A stretch of 64,000 bases of DNA from Nocardia sp. NRRL S-836 (GCF_001279525.1 NZ_LGDY01000165.1:62001-126000), one strand, 5' to 3'. Numbered from the stretch's first letter, positions 19,181 to 28,604 are shown. Translations and numbers: made by a program. Notes: generated from the sequence alone by a model not told the origin.

Positions 19181-20440
19181 CTACCAGGAGGGCCACCGGA
19201 TCTCAAACCGCGCGCCACCGGCCGGTGACTCCGCCGCCAGCACCGACCCGCCCCGCCGCTGCACGAGGTGCGCCACCAGCGCCAGCCCGAGCCCGAACCC
19301 GCCGGAGGCCCGCCCCCGGTCCTCCTCGACCCGGTAGAACCGGTCGAACACCTTCCCCCGGTGCTCGGCCGGGATCCCGTGCCCGTCGTCGTCGACGATC
19401 AGCCGCACGTCCCGCCCGACCGGCACCAGCGCCACCGTGACCGTCGAGTACGCGTACCGCCCGGCGTTGCGCAGCAGGTTGTCCAGCACCAGCTCGACCT
19501 CGGACCGCGTCGCCGACACCAGGCACGCCGACGGCGGCGCGTGCAGCCGCACCAGCAGCTCCGTGTCGAACCGGGAGATCGCCGCCTCCGCCTCCAGCAC
19601 GAGGTCCACGGCCTCGGCCCGCGGCGGCGCCGCCGTGTCCGCCCGCGCGAGGATCAGCAGCGAGTCCACGAGCCGGCTGAGCCGGATCGACTCCTCCACC
19701 ACCGACTCCAGCACCTCGATGGAGAAGTCCGGGTCCGGGTGCGCCACGGCGACCTCGGCCTGCGCCCTCACCGACGCGACCGGCGACCTCAGCTCGTGCG
19801 CCGCGTCCCCGGTGAACCGCCGCAACCGGTCACTCGCCTCGTCGCGCCGGGCGAGGAGCCCGTTGAGCGCCTGCGCCAGGGCTTGCAGCTCGTCCCGCGA
19901 CGGCGGCACCGGCAACCGCTCCCCGTGCGGCAGCTCCCCCGCCGCGACCCGCATCCGTTCCACGGGCAGCAACGACGACCGCACCGCCAGCCACGTGGCG
20001 ATGCCGACCAGCCCCGCCACCAGCACCGCCGCGACCGCCAGCCACCGCGTCCCCAGCGTGTTGGCGTTCTCGTACCCGAGCAGCTTGTCGCCGTAGACCT
20101 CCAGCCGCGGCGTCCCGTCCGGGAGGAACACCACCTGCCCCCGCCACCGGTACGCCGACGCCCCGTCCAGCCGCAGCACCGGCTCCCCGGCCTTCAACGC
20201 CCGCACGTCCTGCGCCGTCAACTCCAGCCGCGGCTTGCCGTCCACCGGCTCCCCCGCCACGTCCAGCACCCGCGGCGGCTCCCGCCGCAGCTCCTGGTCC
20301 ACCGCGGTGATCTGCACGAGCCCGATCAACGACGGCGCCAGCCCCGTGAACGCCAGCAGGCACAGCAACGCCACCCCCGTCGCCACCACGGTGATGCGGA
20401 ACCGCAGCGAGCGCCGCAACCACCAGCGACGTGGGTTCAC
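19181..20440 (-). CDS. Sensor histidine kinase
   Basis: A 419-residue membrane kinase: TM1 about residues 15-37, an extracytoplasmic sensor of about 95 residues, TM2 about 133-152, HAMP, HisKA with DAAHELRSPV (phospho-His), and HATPase_c with N box NLLRNAGRYA and G boxes DDDGHGIP and GGFGLGLAL. The GTG at 20440 overlaps the response regulator's stop by 4 bp (GTGA). The signal is unknown. It probably phosphorylates the regulator encoded just upstream, which may control the divergent LolA-like/ABC operon. Confidence 0.93.
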   Translation of the reverse strand: MNPRRWWLRRSLRFRITVVATGVALLCLLAFTGLAPSLIGLVQITAVDQELRREPPRVLDVAGEPVDGKPRLELTAQDVRALKAGEPVLRLDGASAYRWRGQVVFLPDGTPRLEVYGDKLLGYENANTLGTRWLAVAAVLVAGLVGIATWLAVRSSLLPVERMRVAAGELPHGERLPVPPSRDELQALAQALNGLLARRDEASDRLRRFTGDAAHELRSPVASVRAQAEVAVAHPDPDFSIEVLESVVEESIRLSRLVDSLLILARADTAAPPRAEAVDLVLEAEAAISRFDTELLVRLHAPPSACLVSATRSEVELVLDNLLRNAGRYAYSTVTVALVPVGRDVRLIVDDDGHGIPAEHRGKVFDRFYRVEEDRGRASGGFGLGLALVAHLVQRRGGSVLAAESPAGGARFEIRWPSW

Positions 20441-21153
20441 CTGTTCCCCAGCGCACTGTCCAAATCCGGTGTGGACGCGATGTACCCGTGCCCCCTCACG
20501 GTCCGCACCACCTCCCCCGCCCCCACGGCCTCCAGCTTCCGCCGCAGGTACCCCACGTACACCTCGACCGCGTTCCGCGTCGCGGCCTGCTCGTCCCCCC
20601 AGACCGTGCGCAGCAGCTCGTCCTTCGTCACGACCGACCCGGCCCGCGACGCGAGCACGTCGAGCACCGCGTACTCCCGCGGACTGAGCGACACGTCCTG
20701 CCCACCCCAGCTCACCTCCCGCAACCCGCGGTCGATGACCAGCTCGCCCAGCGTCAGCTTCCTGCGCGCGCCCCCACCCCTGCGCAACAGCGCCCGCACC
20801 TGCGCCACCAGCACGACGAAGCTGAACGGCTTGACCAGGTACCCGTCCGCCCCGAGGTCGAGCCCGTCGGCCTGGTCGACCTCCCCGTCCTTCGCCGACA
20901 CCATCAGCACCGGCGTCCGCACCCCGTCGGCCCGCATCCGCTGCAGCACCCGGTACCCCGACAACCCCGGCAACATGATGTCGAGCAACACCACGTCGAA
21001 CGCCCCGGTCAACGCGACCCGCAGCGCCGTGGGCCCGTCCGCCGCCGTGACGACCTCCATGCCTTCGGCCGACAACCCACGCTCCAACGCCCGACGCACG
21101 CCGACTTCGTCGTCCACGACCAGCACCCGAGGCTTCACGCGATCAGCATGCAC
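20437..21153 (-). CDS. OmpR/PhoB-family response regulator
   Basis: A 238-residue regulator with receiver domain (DDE at 14-16, phospho-acceptor Asp58 in VVLLDIMLPG, conserved Lys in YLVKPF) and a C-terminal winged helix (LSPREYAVLDVLASRAGSVV, NAVEVYVGYLRRKL, TVRGHGY). GTG start at 21153; a GTG at 21138 is possible. Paired TCTCAGC repeats at 11-bp spacing lie just upstream and also before the divergent operon, as expected for OmpR-type half-sites, suggesting autoregulation plus control of the neighbour. Confidence 0.94.
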   Translation of the reverse strand: MHADRVKPRVLVVDDEVGVRRALERGLSAEGMEVVTAADGPTALRVALTGAFDVVLLDIMLPGLSGYRVLQRMRADGVRTPVLMVSAKDGEVDQADGLDLGADGYLVKPFSFVVLVAQVRALLRRGGGARRKLTLGELVIDRGLREVSWGGQDVSLSPREYAVLDVLASRAGSVVTKDELLRTVWGDEQAATRNAVEVYVGYLRRKLEAVGAGEVVRTVRGHGYIASTPDLDSALGNR

Positions 21154-21160
21154 CCCCGCC

Positions 21161-21197
21161 TCTCAGGTCGCTCGCAAGGTCTCAGCCGCCTCTCAGC
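21161..21197. promoter_or_regulatory. TCTCAG direct repeats upstream of response-regulator gene
   Basis: TCTCAGG at 21161, and TCTCAGC at 21180 and 21191. The last two are 11 bp apart, one helical turn, the arrangement bound by OmpR-family dimers. The first copy begins 8 nt before the regulator's start codon. The same heptamer pair occurs at 21340-21357. Confidence 0.6.
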
Positions 21198-21339
21198 GAG
21201 CCTCCCGCGTGATCGAGCCGAAGGCGAGGCGTTAAGCGCTCTTCCTCAGGCGGTTCCGGAACGCAACCACCAACGCAACCGGCAGCCGCCCTGAGCACCA
21301 ACCAGGTCCCACCAGCCAAAACCCTCTACCCTGAGGTCA

Positions 21340-21357
21340 TCTCAGCACCATCTCAGC
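21340..21357. promoter_or_regulatory. TCTCAGC direct repeat upstream of LolA-like operon
   Basis: TCTCAGC at 21340 and 21351, 11 bp apart, 53 nt upstream of the LolA-like start codon. It lies just after a TACCCT -10-like box at 21327-21332, so binding could repress, or activate from an undetected promoter. It matches the pair at 21180/21191. Nothing else is evident in the 256-bp interval. Confidence 0.55.
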
Positions 21358-21409
21358 AACCCACCAGCAAGCTGGGTCCCACAAGCCCATGGAGGAGGGG
21401 ACCACAGCG

Positions 21410-22477
21410 ATGAACAAGCGAAAGGTGACCCTGGCCGCGGCAGCGGCCACGGTGGTCACCGGCGCGGCAGGGCTCTCCCTGCTCGCCATGCCCGCAGGTG
21501 CCGGCCAACCGCCGACGCTTCCGTCCATCACCCCGGAAGCGCTGGTCGAGCAGGTCCTGACGACGAAGCCGACCGCGTTCGGCGGGACGGTGCAGGTCGA
21601 GAACAAGCTCGGTCTGCCCGCGATCGCCGAGATCCCGCAGTTGGCCGACGGCAACCACACCGCCCGGATCTGGACCGACGGCAACGAGAAGTTCCGCCTC
21701 GCGCTGCCGACGGGGCAGTCGGAGCAGACGATCGTGAACGACGGCGCGACGACCTGGTCGTGGAGCTCGCAGACCAACGAGGTCACAAAGGCCGAGCACC
21801 GGGCGGACGCCGAGAAGGCGCCGGCCGAGGCCAAGGCCGTCGACCCGGCGACCGCGGCCAGGGAGATCGTCAACCGGACCAAGGAGTCGAGCGACCTCAG
21901 CGTCGACGGCACCGCCAGGGTTGCCGACCGGGCTGCCTACGAGCTCGTCCTCACGCCGAAGCCGACCGAGAAGACCCTCGTCCGCGAGGTCCGGATCGCC
22001 GTCGACTCGGAGACGAAGATGCCGCTGCGGGTGGCCGTGCACACGAACGGTGCCAGCTCTCCCGCGGCCCAGGTCGGCTTCACCCAGCTGACCGTGGGAC
22101 CGCAGGACGCGAAGCTGTTCGAGTTCACGCCGGCGGCCGGTGCGAAGGTCACGACGCCGGAGGCGAAGGAGCAGCGCGGCGACCACAAGCCGGAGGCGGC
22201 GCTGGAGCAGGCGTTGCAGGGCAAGGACCCGCAGTTCTTCGGTGACGGCTGGGACACCGTGGTCGGTGCGCGGATCCCGGCTGAGGCGATGACGCAGGTG
22301 CCGGCGCAGGCGCAGGGGCTGGTCGACCGGTTCACGAAGAAGGTCAGCGGCAGCTGGGGCACCGGCAAGGTGTTCACCACGAAGGTCGCCACCGTCCTGA
22401 TCGCGGACGACGGCCGCGTGGTCGCGGGTGCCGTTCCGGAGCAGGTCCTGTTCGACACGATCGGACAGGTGAAGTGA
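21410..22477 (+). CDS. LolA-like secreted protein (DUF2092-type)
   Basis: A 355-residue exported protein with signal peptide (MNKRKVTLAAAAATVV to MPAGAG) and a beta-rich body. PEALVEQVLTTKPTAFGGTVQVEN and DGNEKFRLALPTG resemble the outer-membrane lipoprotein carrier/LolA-like fold found in actinobacterial envelope-stress loci. The ATG at 21410 with GGAGGGG upstream is preferred over an ATG at 21389 that precedes the Shine-Dalgarno. Its stop overlaps the ABC ATPase start. A role in lipid or lipoprotein handling is a fold-based inference. Confidence 0.75.
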   Translation: MNKRKVTLAAAAATVVTGAAGLSLLAMPAGAGQPPTLPSITPEALVEQVLTTKPTAFGGTVQVENKLGLPAIAEIPQLADGNHTARIWTDGNEKFRLALPTGQSEQTIVNDGATTWSWSSQTNEVTKAEHRADAEKAPAEAKAVDPATAAREIVNRTKESSDLSVDGTARVADRAAYELVLTPKPTEKTLVREVRIAVDSETKMPLRVAVHTNGASSPAAQVGFTQLTVGPQDAKLFEFTPAAGAKVTTPEAKEQRGDHKPEAALEQALQGKDPQFFGDGWDTVVGARIPAEAMTQVPAQAQGLVDRFTKKVSGSWGTGKVFTTKVATVLIADDGRVVAGAVPEQVLFDTIGQVK

Positions 22478-23478
22478 CCACCTCGACCAGCGCGCCGGCG
22501 GCCGCACCGACGAAGAGTTCGGTCGCCGCGCGGACCAGGGGTCTGCGCAAGGAGTACGGGAGCACGGTCGCCGTGGACCGCGTCGACCTCGAGCTGCCGG
22601 AGGGAGCCGTGCTCGGCATGCTCGGCCCCAACGGGTCGGGCAAGACGACCACGATCCGGATGCTGCTCGGGTTGGTGCGGCCCACACAGGGGGAGATCGA
22701 ACTGCTCGGCCGGCCGCTTCCGGACGGGGCCGAGCAGGCGCTGCCGCACGTGGGCGCGCTGGTCGAGGGTCCGGGGTTCCACCCGTTCCTGAGCGGGCGG
22801 GAGAACCTCATCCGCTGTGCCGCGTTCGAGCCGCTGCTGCCGAAGAAGCAGATCAGGCAGGCGGTGGAGGAAGCGCTCGAACGCGTCGGGCTCGCCCAGG
22901 CGGCCCACCGCAGGTTCCGCGGGTACTCGCTCGGCATGAAGCAACGCCTCGGCCTGGCCGCGGCGTTGCTCGTGCCGCGCAAGCTGGTCGTGCTGGACGA
23001 GCCCACCAACGGGCTCGACCCGGCCGGCACCAGGGAGATCCGCAAGATCATCGCGGAGCTGCACGGGGCGGGGAGCACCGTGATGGTGTCGAGCCACCTG
23101 CTCAGCGAGGTCGAGGCGACCTGCACGCACGTCGCCGTGCTGCACCGGGGAACCGTTGTGGCGCAAGGGGAGCTGACCGAGCTGCTGCAGGCGGGCGGTT
23201 CGGCGCTGCAGGTGATCACGCCGGACGTGGAGACGGCGCTGGGCTCGTTGCGCAGCGCCCGGATCTCCGCGCGGCCACTGGGTGACGGCCTGCGGGTCGA
23301 GCTCGCGGGGACCTCGGCGCCGCAGGTGATCGAGACGCTGGTGAAGGACGGCGTGCGGGTGTTCGAGGCGACGCGCTGGAAGACCGGCCTGGAGGAGTTG
23401 TTCGCGCGGCTCACCGAGGCCGAGGAGGCCGAGCGCGGGATGTCCGCCGTGGACACGCTGGACGGGGGAACGCGATGA
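22474..23478 (+). CDS. ABC-2 type exporter ATPase
   Basis: A 334-residue ATPase with Walker A GPNGSGKTT, signature YSLGMKQRL, Walker B LVVLDEPTNGLDP and switch SSHLLSE, followed by a C-terminal region typical of BcrA/drug- or lipid-exporter ATPases. An extra N-terminal Ala/Thr-rich segment of about 20 residues precedes the domain. The GTG at 22474 overlaps the LolA-like stop and its own stop overlaps the permease ATG, so the three genes form one coupled operon. Confidence 0.92.
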   Translation: MTTSTSAPAAAPTKSSVAARTRGLRKEYGSTVAVDRVDLELPEGAVLGMLGPNGSGKTTTIRMLLGLVRPTQGEIELLGRPLPDGAEQALPHVGALVEGPGFHPFLSGRENLIRCAAFEPLLPKKQIRQAVEEALERVGLAQAAHRRFRGYSLGMKQRLGLAAALLVPRKLVVLDEPTNGLDPAGTREIRKIIAELHGAGSTVMVSSHLLSEVEATCTHVAVLHRGTVVAQGELTELLQAGGSALQVITPDVETALGSLRSARISARPLGDGLRVELAGTSAPQVIETLVKDGVRVFEATRWKTGLEELFARLTEAEEAERGMSAVDTLDGGTR

Positions 23479-24275
23479 TCACGCGTCAGCTGGGGTCCGA
23501 GGTGCGCTGGATGCTGCGCAGGCCGCGGACGCTGATCGGGTTGTTCGGCCTGGTGCTGGTGCCGATCATCATCAGCTTCGGCATCTGGACGGCCGACGGG
23601 GACGGCGGCGGGCCCGGCCTGGCCGCGATCCTCAAGGGCAACGGCCTGGTCGTGTCCGTGTTCACGTTGTTCCTGTCGCTCAACCTGCTGCTGCCGCTGG
23701 TGGCGTCGATCTGGGCGGCGGACGGGCTCGCGGGCGAGGCGCAGCACGGCACGCTGCGCGGGCTGCTGGTCGCCCCGGTGTCACGGGTGCGGCTGCTGTT
23801 CGTGAAGCTGTTCGGCATCACCGCGCTGTCACTGCTCGCCGTCACGCTGATGGCGGTGGTCGGCATCGCCGCGGGCACCGCGTTCCTGGGCAACGACGGC
23901 ATGATGACGTTGTCCGGCAACACGTTGTCGACCGGCGAGGGCCTGCTGCGCATCGCGTTCTTCATCGTGCTGGTGACGTTCCAGATGGTCGCGGTGGGCG
24001 CGGTGGCGCTGGCCATCTCCTCGACCACCGAGCACCCGCTGGTGGTGCAGGCGGCGACGATGACCGGGATCATCGTGTTCCAGGTGCTGGGCCAGTTCCA
24101 GTCGCTCGACTGGCTGCACCCGTTCCTGATCACGACCGGGTTCCCCGGACTGGTGGACGTGATGCGCGACCCGATGCCGCTCGACCAGATCTGGGACAGC
24201 ACGCTGCTCGCGGGCTGCTACCTGCTGATCGGCACCGGTCTCGCGGCGGCACGCCTGATCACCAAGGACAACTAG
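23475..24275 (+). CDS. ABC-2 type exporter permease
   Basis: A 266-residue membrane protein with six hydrophobic segments (for example LIGLFGLVLVPIIISFGIW, VFTLFLSLNLLLPLVASIW, LFGITALSLLAVTLMAVVGI), the partner of the preceding ATPase. The motif ADGLAGEAQHGTLRGLLVAPVSR is the usual ABC-2 cytoplasmic coupling segment. The substrate is unknown; a bacitracin-type drug, a lipid or an envelope component are all possible. Its stop codon overlaps that of the convergent SDR gene. Confidence 0.9.
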   Translation: MITRQLGSEVRWMLRRPRTLIGLFGLVLVPIIISFGIWTADGDGGGPGLAAILKGNGLVVSVFTLFLSLNLLLPLVASIWAADGLAGEAQHGTLRGLLVAPVSRVRLLFVKLFGITALSLLAVTLMAVVGIAAGTAFLGNDGMMTLSGNTLSTGEGLLRIAFFIVLVTFQMVAVGAVALAISSTTEHPLVVQAATMTGIIVFQVLGQFQSLDWLHPFLITTGFPGLVDVMRDPMPLDQIWDSTLLAGCYLLIGTGLAAARLITKDN

Positions 24276-25027
24276 CGGCGGAAGCCACCTTCGCTGTTGA
24301 TCACCTGTCCGGTGATCCACGCGGCGTCGTCGGTGCAGAGCCAGGAGATCAGCCGGGCGGCGTCGTCCGGCTGACCCCAGCGCCGCAACGGCATCCGCTC
24401 GTTCACGAAGTCCGTGAGCTCCGGTCCGGCCCACCCCGTGTCGGTCGGGCCGGGGTTCACCGCGTTGACCGTGATGCCCCGCTCCGCCAGTTGGTGCGAC
24501 AGCGTTGCCACGATCGACGAGAGCGCGCCCTTCGACGCCGCGTAGGCGATCTCGTTCGGCATCGGCCCGAGGTCCTGCCCGGAGGTCAGGAACACGATCC
24601 GCCCACCGCCTGCACCGGTCCACTGTCCGGCAAACGCTTGCGCGAGCAGGATCGCCGAGCGGGTGTTCACCGCGTAGTGCGTGTCGAGCATCGCCGCGTC
24701 CAACTCGCCCAGCGCCCCGTCACCGCCGGACCGCGCGTGGTTGCACACCAGCACGTCGACGCGCCCGTACGCCTCGACAGCGGCCGTCATCAACCGCTCG
24801 GGCGCATCCGGCAGAGCAAGGTCCACACCCAGCCCTCGCGCACCCACCTCGGCCAGCACCTCGTCGATCGGGTCGGCACCCCACGGCTGTGCGGCGTCGT
24901 GCGGCACGTGGTGCTGCACGAACAGCTCAGCGCCCAGCCCGGCCAGCCGGGACGCGATCGCGTAGCCGATGCCCTGCCGCCTGCTCACGCCCGTGACGAG
25001 TGCGACCCGTCCCCCGAGTTCGCTCAT
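24272..25027 (-). CDS. Short-chain dehydrogenase/reductase
   Basis: A 251-residue classical SDR of the 3-oxoacyl-ACP-reductase-like group: N-terminal nucleotide loop TGVSRRQGIG, NHA segment, catalytic Ser in FLTSGQ, the YAASK Tyr/Lys pair and the C-terminal VNPGPTDTGW. NAD(P)H-dependent reduction of a carbonyl is expected; the substrate is unknown. ATG start at 25027. It converges on the exporter operon and is 12 bp from the thiamine ATPase stop. Confidence 0.88.
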   Translation of the reverse strand: MSELGGRVALVTGVSRRQGIGYAIASRLAGLGAELFVQHHVPHDAAQPWGADPIDEVLAEVGARGLGVDLALPDAPERLMTAAVEAYGRVDVLVCNHARSGGDGALGELDAAMLDTHYAVNTRSAILLAQAFAGQWTGAGGGRIVFLTSGQDLGPMPNEIAYAASKGALSSIVATLSHQLAERGITVNAVNPGPTDTGWAGPELTDFVNERMPLRRWGQPDDAARLISWLCTDDAAWITGQVINSEGGFRR

Positions 25028-25039
25028 AGGCCGTCATTG

Positions 25040-25990
25040 CTACCCGATCCGGGCGACCCCGTCCAAGTCGATTGCGAGCCGCACCCGGTCGCCGACCGAC
25101 ACCGGCCCGACCGCCTCGTACTCCTCGCCGCCGATCTCCACGAGCAGCCGCACGTGATCACGCCGGTGCACCCGTTCCAGCACCGTGCCCTCCAGCGGGC
25201 CGTTCGCGTCCACGCGCAACGCCGTCGCGCGCAGCCCGACCCGTGCCGCGTCCAGCCCGACGAACGAGCCGGGCACGAACTTGTTGCACCCCAGGAACTT
25301 CGCCGTCTCCACGTCGACCGGCGCCGACCACACCTGCGCCGGCGGCCCGACCTGCACGACCCGGCCACGCGACATGATCGCCACCCGGTCGGCCAGCGTG
25401 AACGCCTCGTCGTGGTCGTGCGTCACGACCAGCGCCGTCGTGGCCGACTCCCGCAGCAGCCGTGCCAGGTCCACGGCGAGCTGCTCGCGCAACGCCCGGT
25501 CCAGCGCCGACAACGGTTCGTCCAGCAGCAGCAACCGCGGCGACGGCGCCAACGCCCGTGCCAGCGCCACCCGCTGCTGCTCACCGCCGGACAGCTGCGT
25601 CACGCGCCGGTCGGCGTACCCGTCGAGGCCGACGAGCTCCAGCAGCGACACCACCCGCTTGTCGCGCTCCTCGCGGTCGACGCCGCGCATCCGCAGGCCG
25701 AACGCCACGTTCCCCGCCACGGACCGGTGCGGGAACAGCTGCCCGTCCTGGAACACCAGCCCGAACCCGCGCCGGTGCACCGGCACCCCGGCGAGGTCCG
25801 CGTCGTCCCACCGCACCGCGCCGGAGGACGGCTTCTCCAGCCCCGCGACCGTGCGCAGCAACGTCGACTTGCCGCAGCCCGACGGCCCGAGCAGCGCCAC
25901 GACCTCGCCGTCGGCGATCTCCAGCGACACCCCGGAGACCGCGGTCGTCCGTCCATAGCGGACGGTGATCGAGTCGAGTGCCAGTGCCAT
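25040..25990 (-). CDS. Thiamine-type ABC importer ATPase
   Basis: A 316-residue ATPase with Walker A GPSGCGKST, Q-loop VFQDGQLFPHRSV, signature LSGGEQQRVALARAL, Walker B LLLLDEPLSALD and switch THDHDEA, plus a C-terminal TOBE-like regulatory domain (residues 230-316) that E. coli ThiQ lacks. The ATG at 25990 overlaps the permease stop (ATGA). With the permease and binding protein it forms a three-gene operon under a TPP riboswitch, so thiamine or a precursor such as HMP is the likely cargo. Confidence 0.88.
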   Translation of the reverse strand: MALALDSITVRYGRTTAVSGVSLEIADGEVVALLGPSGCGKSTLLRTVAGLEKPSSGAVRWDDADLAGVPVHRRGFGLVFQDGQLFPHRSVAGNVAFGLRMRGVDREERDKRVVSLLELVGLDGYADRRVTQLSGGEQQRVALARALAPSPRLLLLDEPLSALDRALREQLAVDLARLLRESATTALVVTHDHDEAFTLADRVAIMSRGRVVQVGPPAQVWSAPVDVETAKFLGCNKFVPGSFVGLDAARVGLRATALRVDANGPLEGTVLERVHRRDHVRLLVEIGGEEYEAVGPVSVGDRVRLAIDLDGVARIG

Positions 25991-27576
25991 CAGAACTCCC
26001 CGCTGCTCGGCACGCGCAACCGCTCGATCAGCAGCACGCACCCGACCGTGACGACCATCAGCAACGCGCAGGCCGCGTAGGCCATCTGGCTGTTCAACTC
26101 CCCCGGCCGCGACATCAGCCGTGCGATCACCACCGGCAGCGTCGGCGACTCCGGCCGCGCCAGGAAGCTCGTGGCACCGAACTCGCCCAGCGCCACCACG
26201 TACCCGAACCCGGCCGCCGCCGCCAGCGACCGCCCTACCAGCGGCAGGTCCACCTCGCGCCACACGCGGGCGGGCGAGGCGCCCAGCGTCGCCGCCGCCT
26301 GCCGCAGCCGTTCGTCCACGGCCCGCAGCACCGGCAGCACCATCCGCACGACCAGCGGCGTCACCACCAGCGCCTGCGCCAGCGGCACCAGCAGCGGCGA
26401 GGTCCGGAAGTCGCCCGGCAACGCGTCCATCGTGACCAGGTAGCCGAAGCCGACGGTCACCGCGGACACGCCCAGCGGCAGCATCAGCGCCGTGTCCAGC
26501 ACCTCGGCGAACCGGCCGCCTGCGCGCCGCAGCCCGACCAGCACCACCGCCGAGAACACCCCGACCACCAGCGCCACGACGGTCGCGTCGAACGCCGTCC
26601 GCACCGAGTTCAGCGCCGCGTCGACCCCGGTCACCGCCAGCGTGCCGCGGTCACCGCGGGTGGCCAGCGCCGCGTACCCGGCGAAGCTCCAGCCGTCCCG
26701 GGTGGACAGCGACCGCGTGACCAGCCCGACCACGGGCGTCAGCAACGCCACCACGACCGCGACCGCCGCGAGCACCACCCACCACTCGCCACCGGACGGC
26801 CGCCGCGCCAGCTCCTCCCTGCCGCGCAACGACAACGCGGTCTCCCGTCGGCGCCGGGCCAGCGCCCCGAGCACCAGCACCGCCAGCACGGCGGCGAACT
26901 GGATCAGCGACAGCGCGGCGGCGCCGGACAGGTCGAACAGCTCGACCGTCCGCAGGTAGATCTCGGTCTCCAGGGTCCGGTAGCGCGACCCGCCCAGCAC
27001 CAGCACCACGCCGAAACTGGTGGCGCAGAACAGGAACACCACCGCGGCGGCGGACCCGACCGCCGGTGCCAGCGCGGGCAGCACGACCGACAGGAACGCG
27101 CGCGGCCGGGAGGCGCCCAGGGCACGGGCGGCGTCCTCGGCCCGCCGGTCCGTGTGCGCCCACAGCCCGCCGACGGTCCGCGCCACCACGGCCACGTTGA
27201 AGAACGCGTTGGCCAGCACGATCGGCAGCACCCCGCCGTCGGGCCAGAACGTCCGGAACGCCAGGCCCACCACGACGGTCGGCAGCACGAACGGCACCAT
27301 CACCGCGGCACGGACCACGCCGAGCCCGCGGATCCGGCAGCGGGCCAGCACGAACGCCAGCGGCAGCCCGGCGAGCACGGCCACGAGCGTGGACGCGGCG
27401 GCCTGCCCGAGCGTGAAGCCGACCAGCTCCCAGGTCTCCCCGGCGACCAGCGCGGAGGCCACGCCGCCCTCGCGCAGCCCCAGCGACACGATCGCCAGCA
27501 CCGGCCACGCGAAGAACAGCCCGAGGAAGGCCAGCGGCAGCAGCGCCGCCGCCGACCACCCGGTCCGGGCCGACAC
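25990..27576 (-). CDS. thiP: Thiamine-type ABC importer permease with two fused permease halves
   Basis: A 528-residue protein with about 12 hydrophobic segments and two BPD_transp_1 halves, each with an EAA loop (EDAARALGASRPRAFLSVVLPAL near 165; RQAAATLGASPARVWREVDLPL near 440). This is the arrangement of ThiP and SfuB/FbpB. The riboswitch and the ThiB-like partner favour thiamine over iron. The GTG at 27576 is the first plausible start after the binding-protein stop, but it lacks a good Shine-Dalgarno, so the exact N-terminus is uncertain. Confidence 0.88.
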   Translation of the reverse strand: MSARTGWSAAALLPLAFLGLFFAWPVLAIVSLGLREGGVASALVAGETWELVGFTLGQAAASTLVAVLAGLPLAFVLARCRIRGLGVVRAAVMVPFVLPTVVVGLAFRTFWPDGGVLPIVLANAFFNVAVVARTVGGLWAHTDRRAEDAARALGASRPRAFLSVVLPALAPAVGSAAAVVFLFCATSFGVVLVLGGSRYRTLETEIYLRTVELFDLSGAAALSLIQFAAVLAVLVLGALARRRRETALSLRGREELARRPSGGEWWVVLAAVAVVVALLTPVVGLVTRSLSTRDGWSFAGYAALATRGDRGTLAVTGVDAALNSVRTAFDATVVALVVGVFSAVVLVGLRRAGGRFAEVLDTALMLPLGVSAVTVGFGYLVTMDALPGDFRTSPLLVPLAQALVVTPLVVRMVLPVLRAVDERLRQAAATLGASPARVWREVDLPLVGRSLAAAAGFGYVVALGEFGATSFLARPESPTLPVVIARLMSRPGELNSQMAYAACALLMVVTVGCVLLIERLRVPSSGEF

Positions 27577-27593
27577 CGGGCCCGTGGAAGACC

Positions 27594-28595
27594 TCAGCCC
27601 TGCACGAGCTTGCGCCACTGCTCGACCCAGGCTTCGCGGTTGTCCTTCACCTTGTCGGCGGGCAGCGTCTGCGGGTTCGCGGGCAACGGCGCGTCCTTGG
27701 TCCACGACTCGGGCAGCGCGACGCCCTCCCGTGCCGGGTAGACGTACATCTGCTCGGCCACCTGGGCCTGGAACTTCTCGCCCAGCAGGAAGTCCAGCAC
27801 CTTCTGCGCGTCGGCCGGGTTCTTCGCGCCCTTCAGCACACCGGCGTACTCGACCTGGCGGTAGCAGGTGCTCAGCACGGCCTTGGTCTTGCCGCCCTCC
27901 GCCGACGGCGACGACGCGTACGACACGACGATCGGCCGGTCGCCCTTGGTGGCGGAGAACTCCTGGTTGTAGGCCTCTTCCCAGCCGCTCACGACCTTGA
28001 CGCCGTTGGCCTTGAGCTTGCCCCAGTACTCCTGCCAGCCGTTCTCGCCGAACTTCGCGATGGTGCCGAGCAGGAACGCGAGGCCGGGCGAGGACGTGGC
28101 CGGGTTCTCCACGACCAGCTTGTCCTTGAACCTCGGGTCGGTCAGGTCCTCGTACGAGGTGGGTTCGACCCCGCCGAGCTTGGCCGGGTCGACGTTCAGG
28201 CACACGTCGCCGACGTCCACGGCGTGCAGCCGGCCGGTGCCGTCGACCTGGTAGCGCTGCGGGCCCTTCGCGGCCTCCGGCGAGGCGTACTCGGCGAACA
28301 CGCCCTCGCTCAGCGCACGCGAGGCGAACGTCGAGTCGACGCCGAACGCGACGTCGCCGAGCGGGTTCGCCTTGGTCAGCACCAGCTTGTTCGTCAGCTC
28401 GCCCGCGTCACCGCTCGCGATCTGCTTCACGGTGATGCCGCTGGCCTTCCCGAACTCGTCCAGCAGGCCTTCCTTCACGACGAACGAGTCGTGCGTCACC
28501 AGTGTGACCTCGTGCGTCTGCGGCGCGGTCGACGTACCGGCCGAGCACCCGGTCAGCACCACAGCGGCGGCGAAAACAGCACAAATCCTTCTCAC
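27594..28595 (-). CDS. thiB: Thiamine-binding lipoprotein (ThiB/TbpA type)
   Basis: A 333-residue family-1/iron-thiamine-type solute-binding lipoprotein. The signal ends in the lipobox VVLTGCSAG; the mature part begins EVTLVTHDSFVV, matching the Tyr/His-Asp-Ser-Phe opening of thiamine-binding proteins, and continues AFGVDSTFASRAL and VSYASSPSAE. GTG start at 28595 with AGAGG 5 nt upstream, directly after a TPP riboswitch. It is the first gene of the importer operon. Confidence 0.9.
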   Translation of the reverse strand: MRRICAVFAAAVVLTGCSAGTSTAPQTHEVTLVTHDSFVVKEGLLDEFGKASGITVKQIASGDAGELTNKLVLTKANPLGDVAFGVDSTFASRALSEGVFAEYASPEAAKGPQRYQVDGTGRLHAVDVGDVCLNVDPAKLGGVEPTSYEDLTDPRFKDKLVVENPATSSPGLAFLLGTIAKFGENGWQEYWGKLKANGVKVVSGWEEAYNQEFSATKGDRPIVVSYASSPSAEGGKTKAVLSTCYRQVEYAGVLKGAKNPADAQKVLDFLLGEKFQAQVAEQMYVYPAREGVALPESWTKDAPLPANPQTLPADKVKDNREAWVEQWRKLVQG

Positions 28596-28604
28596 AGCAA
28601 CCTC

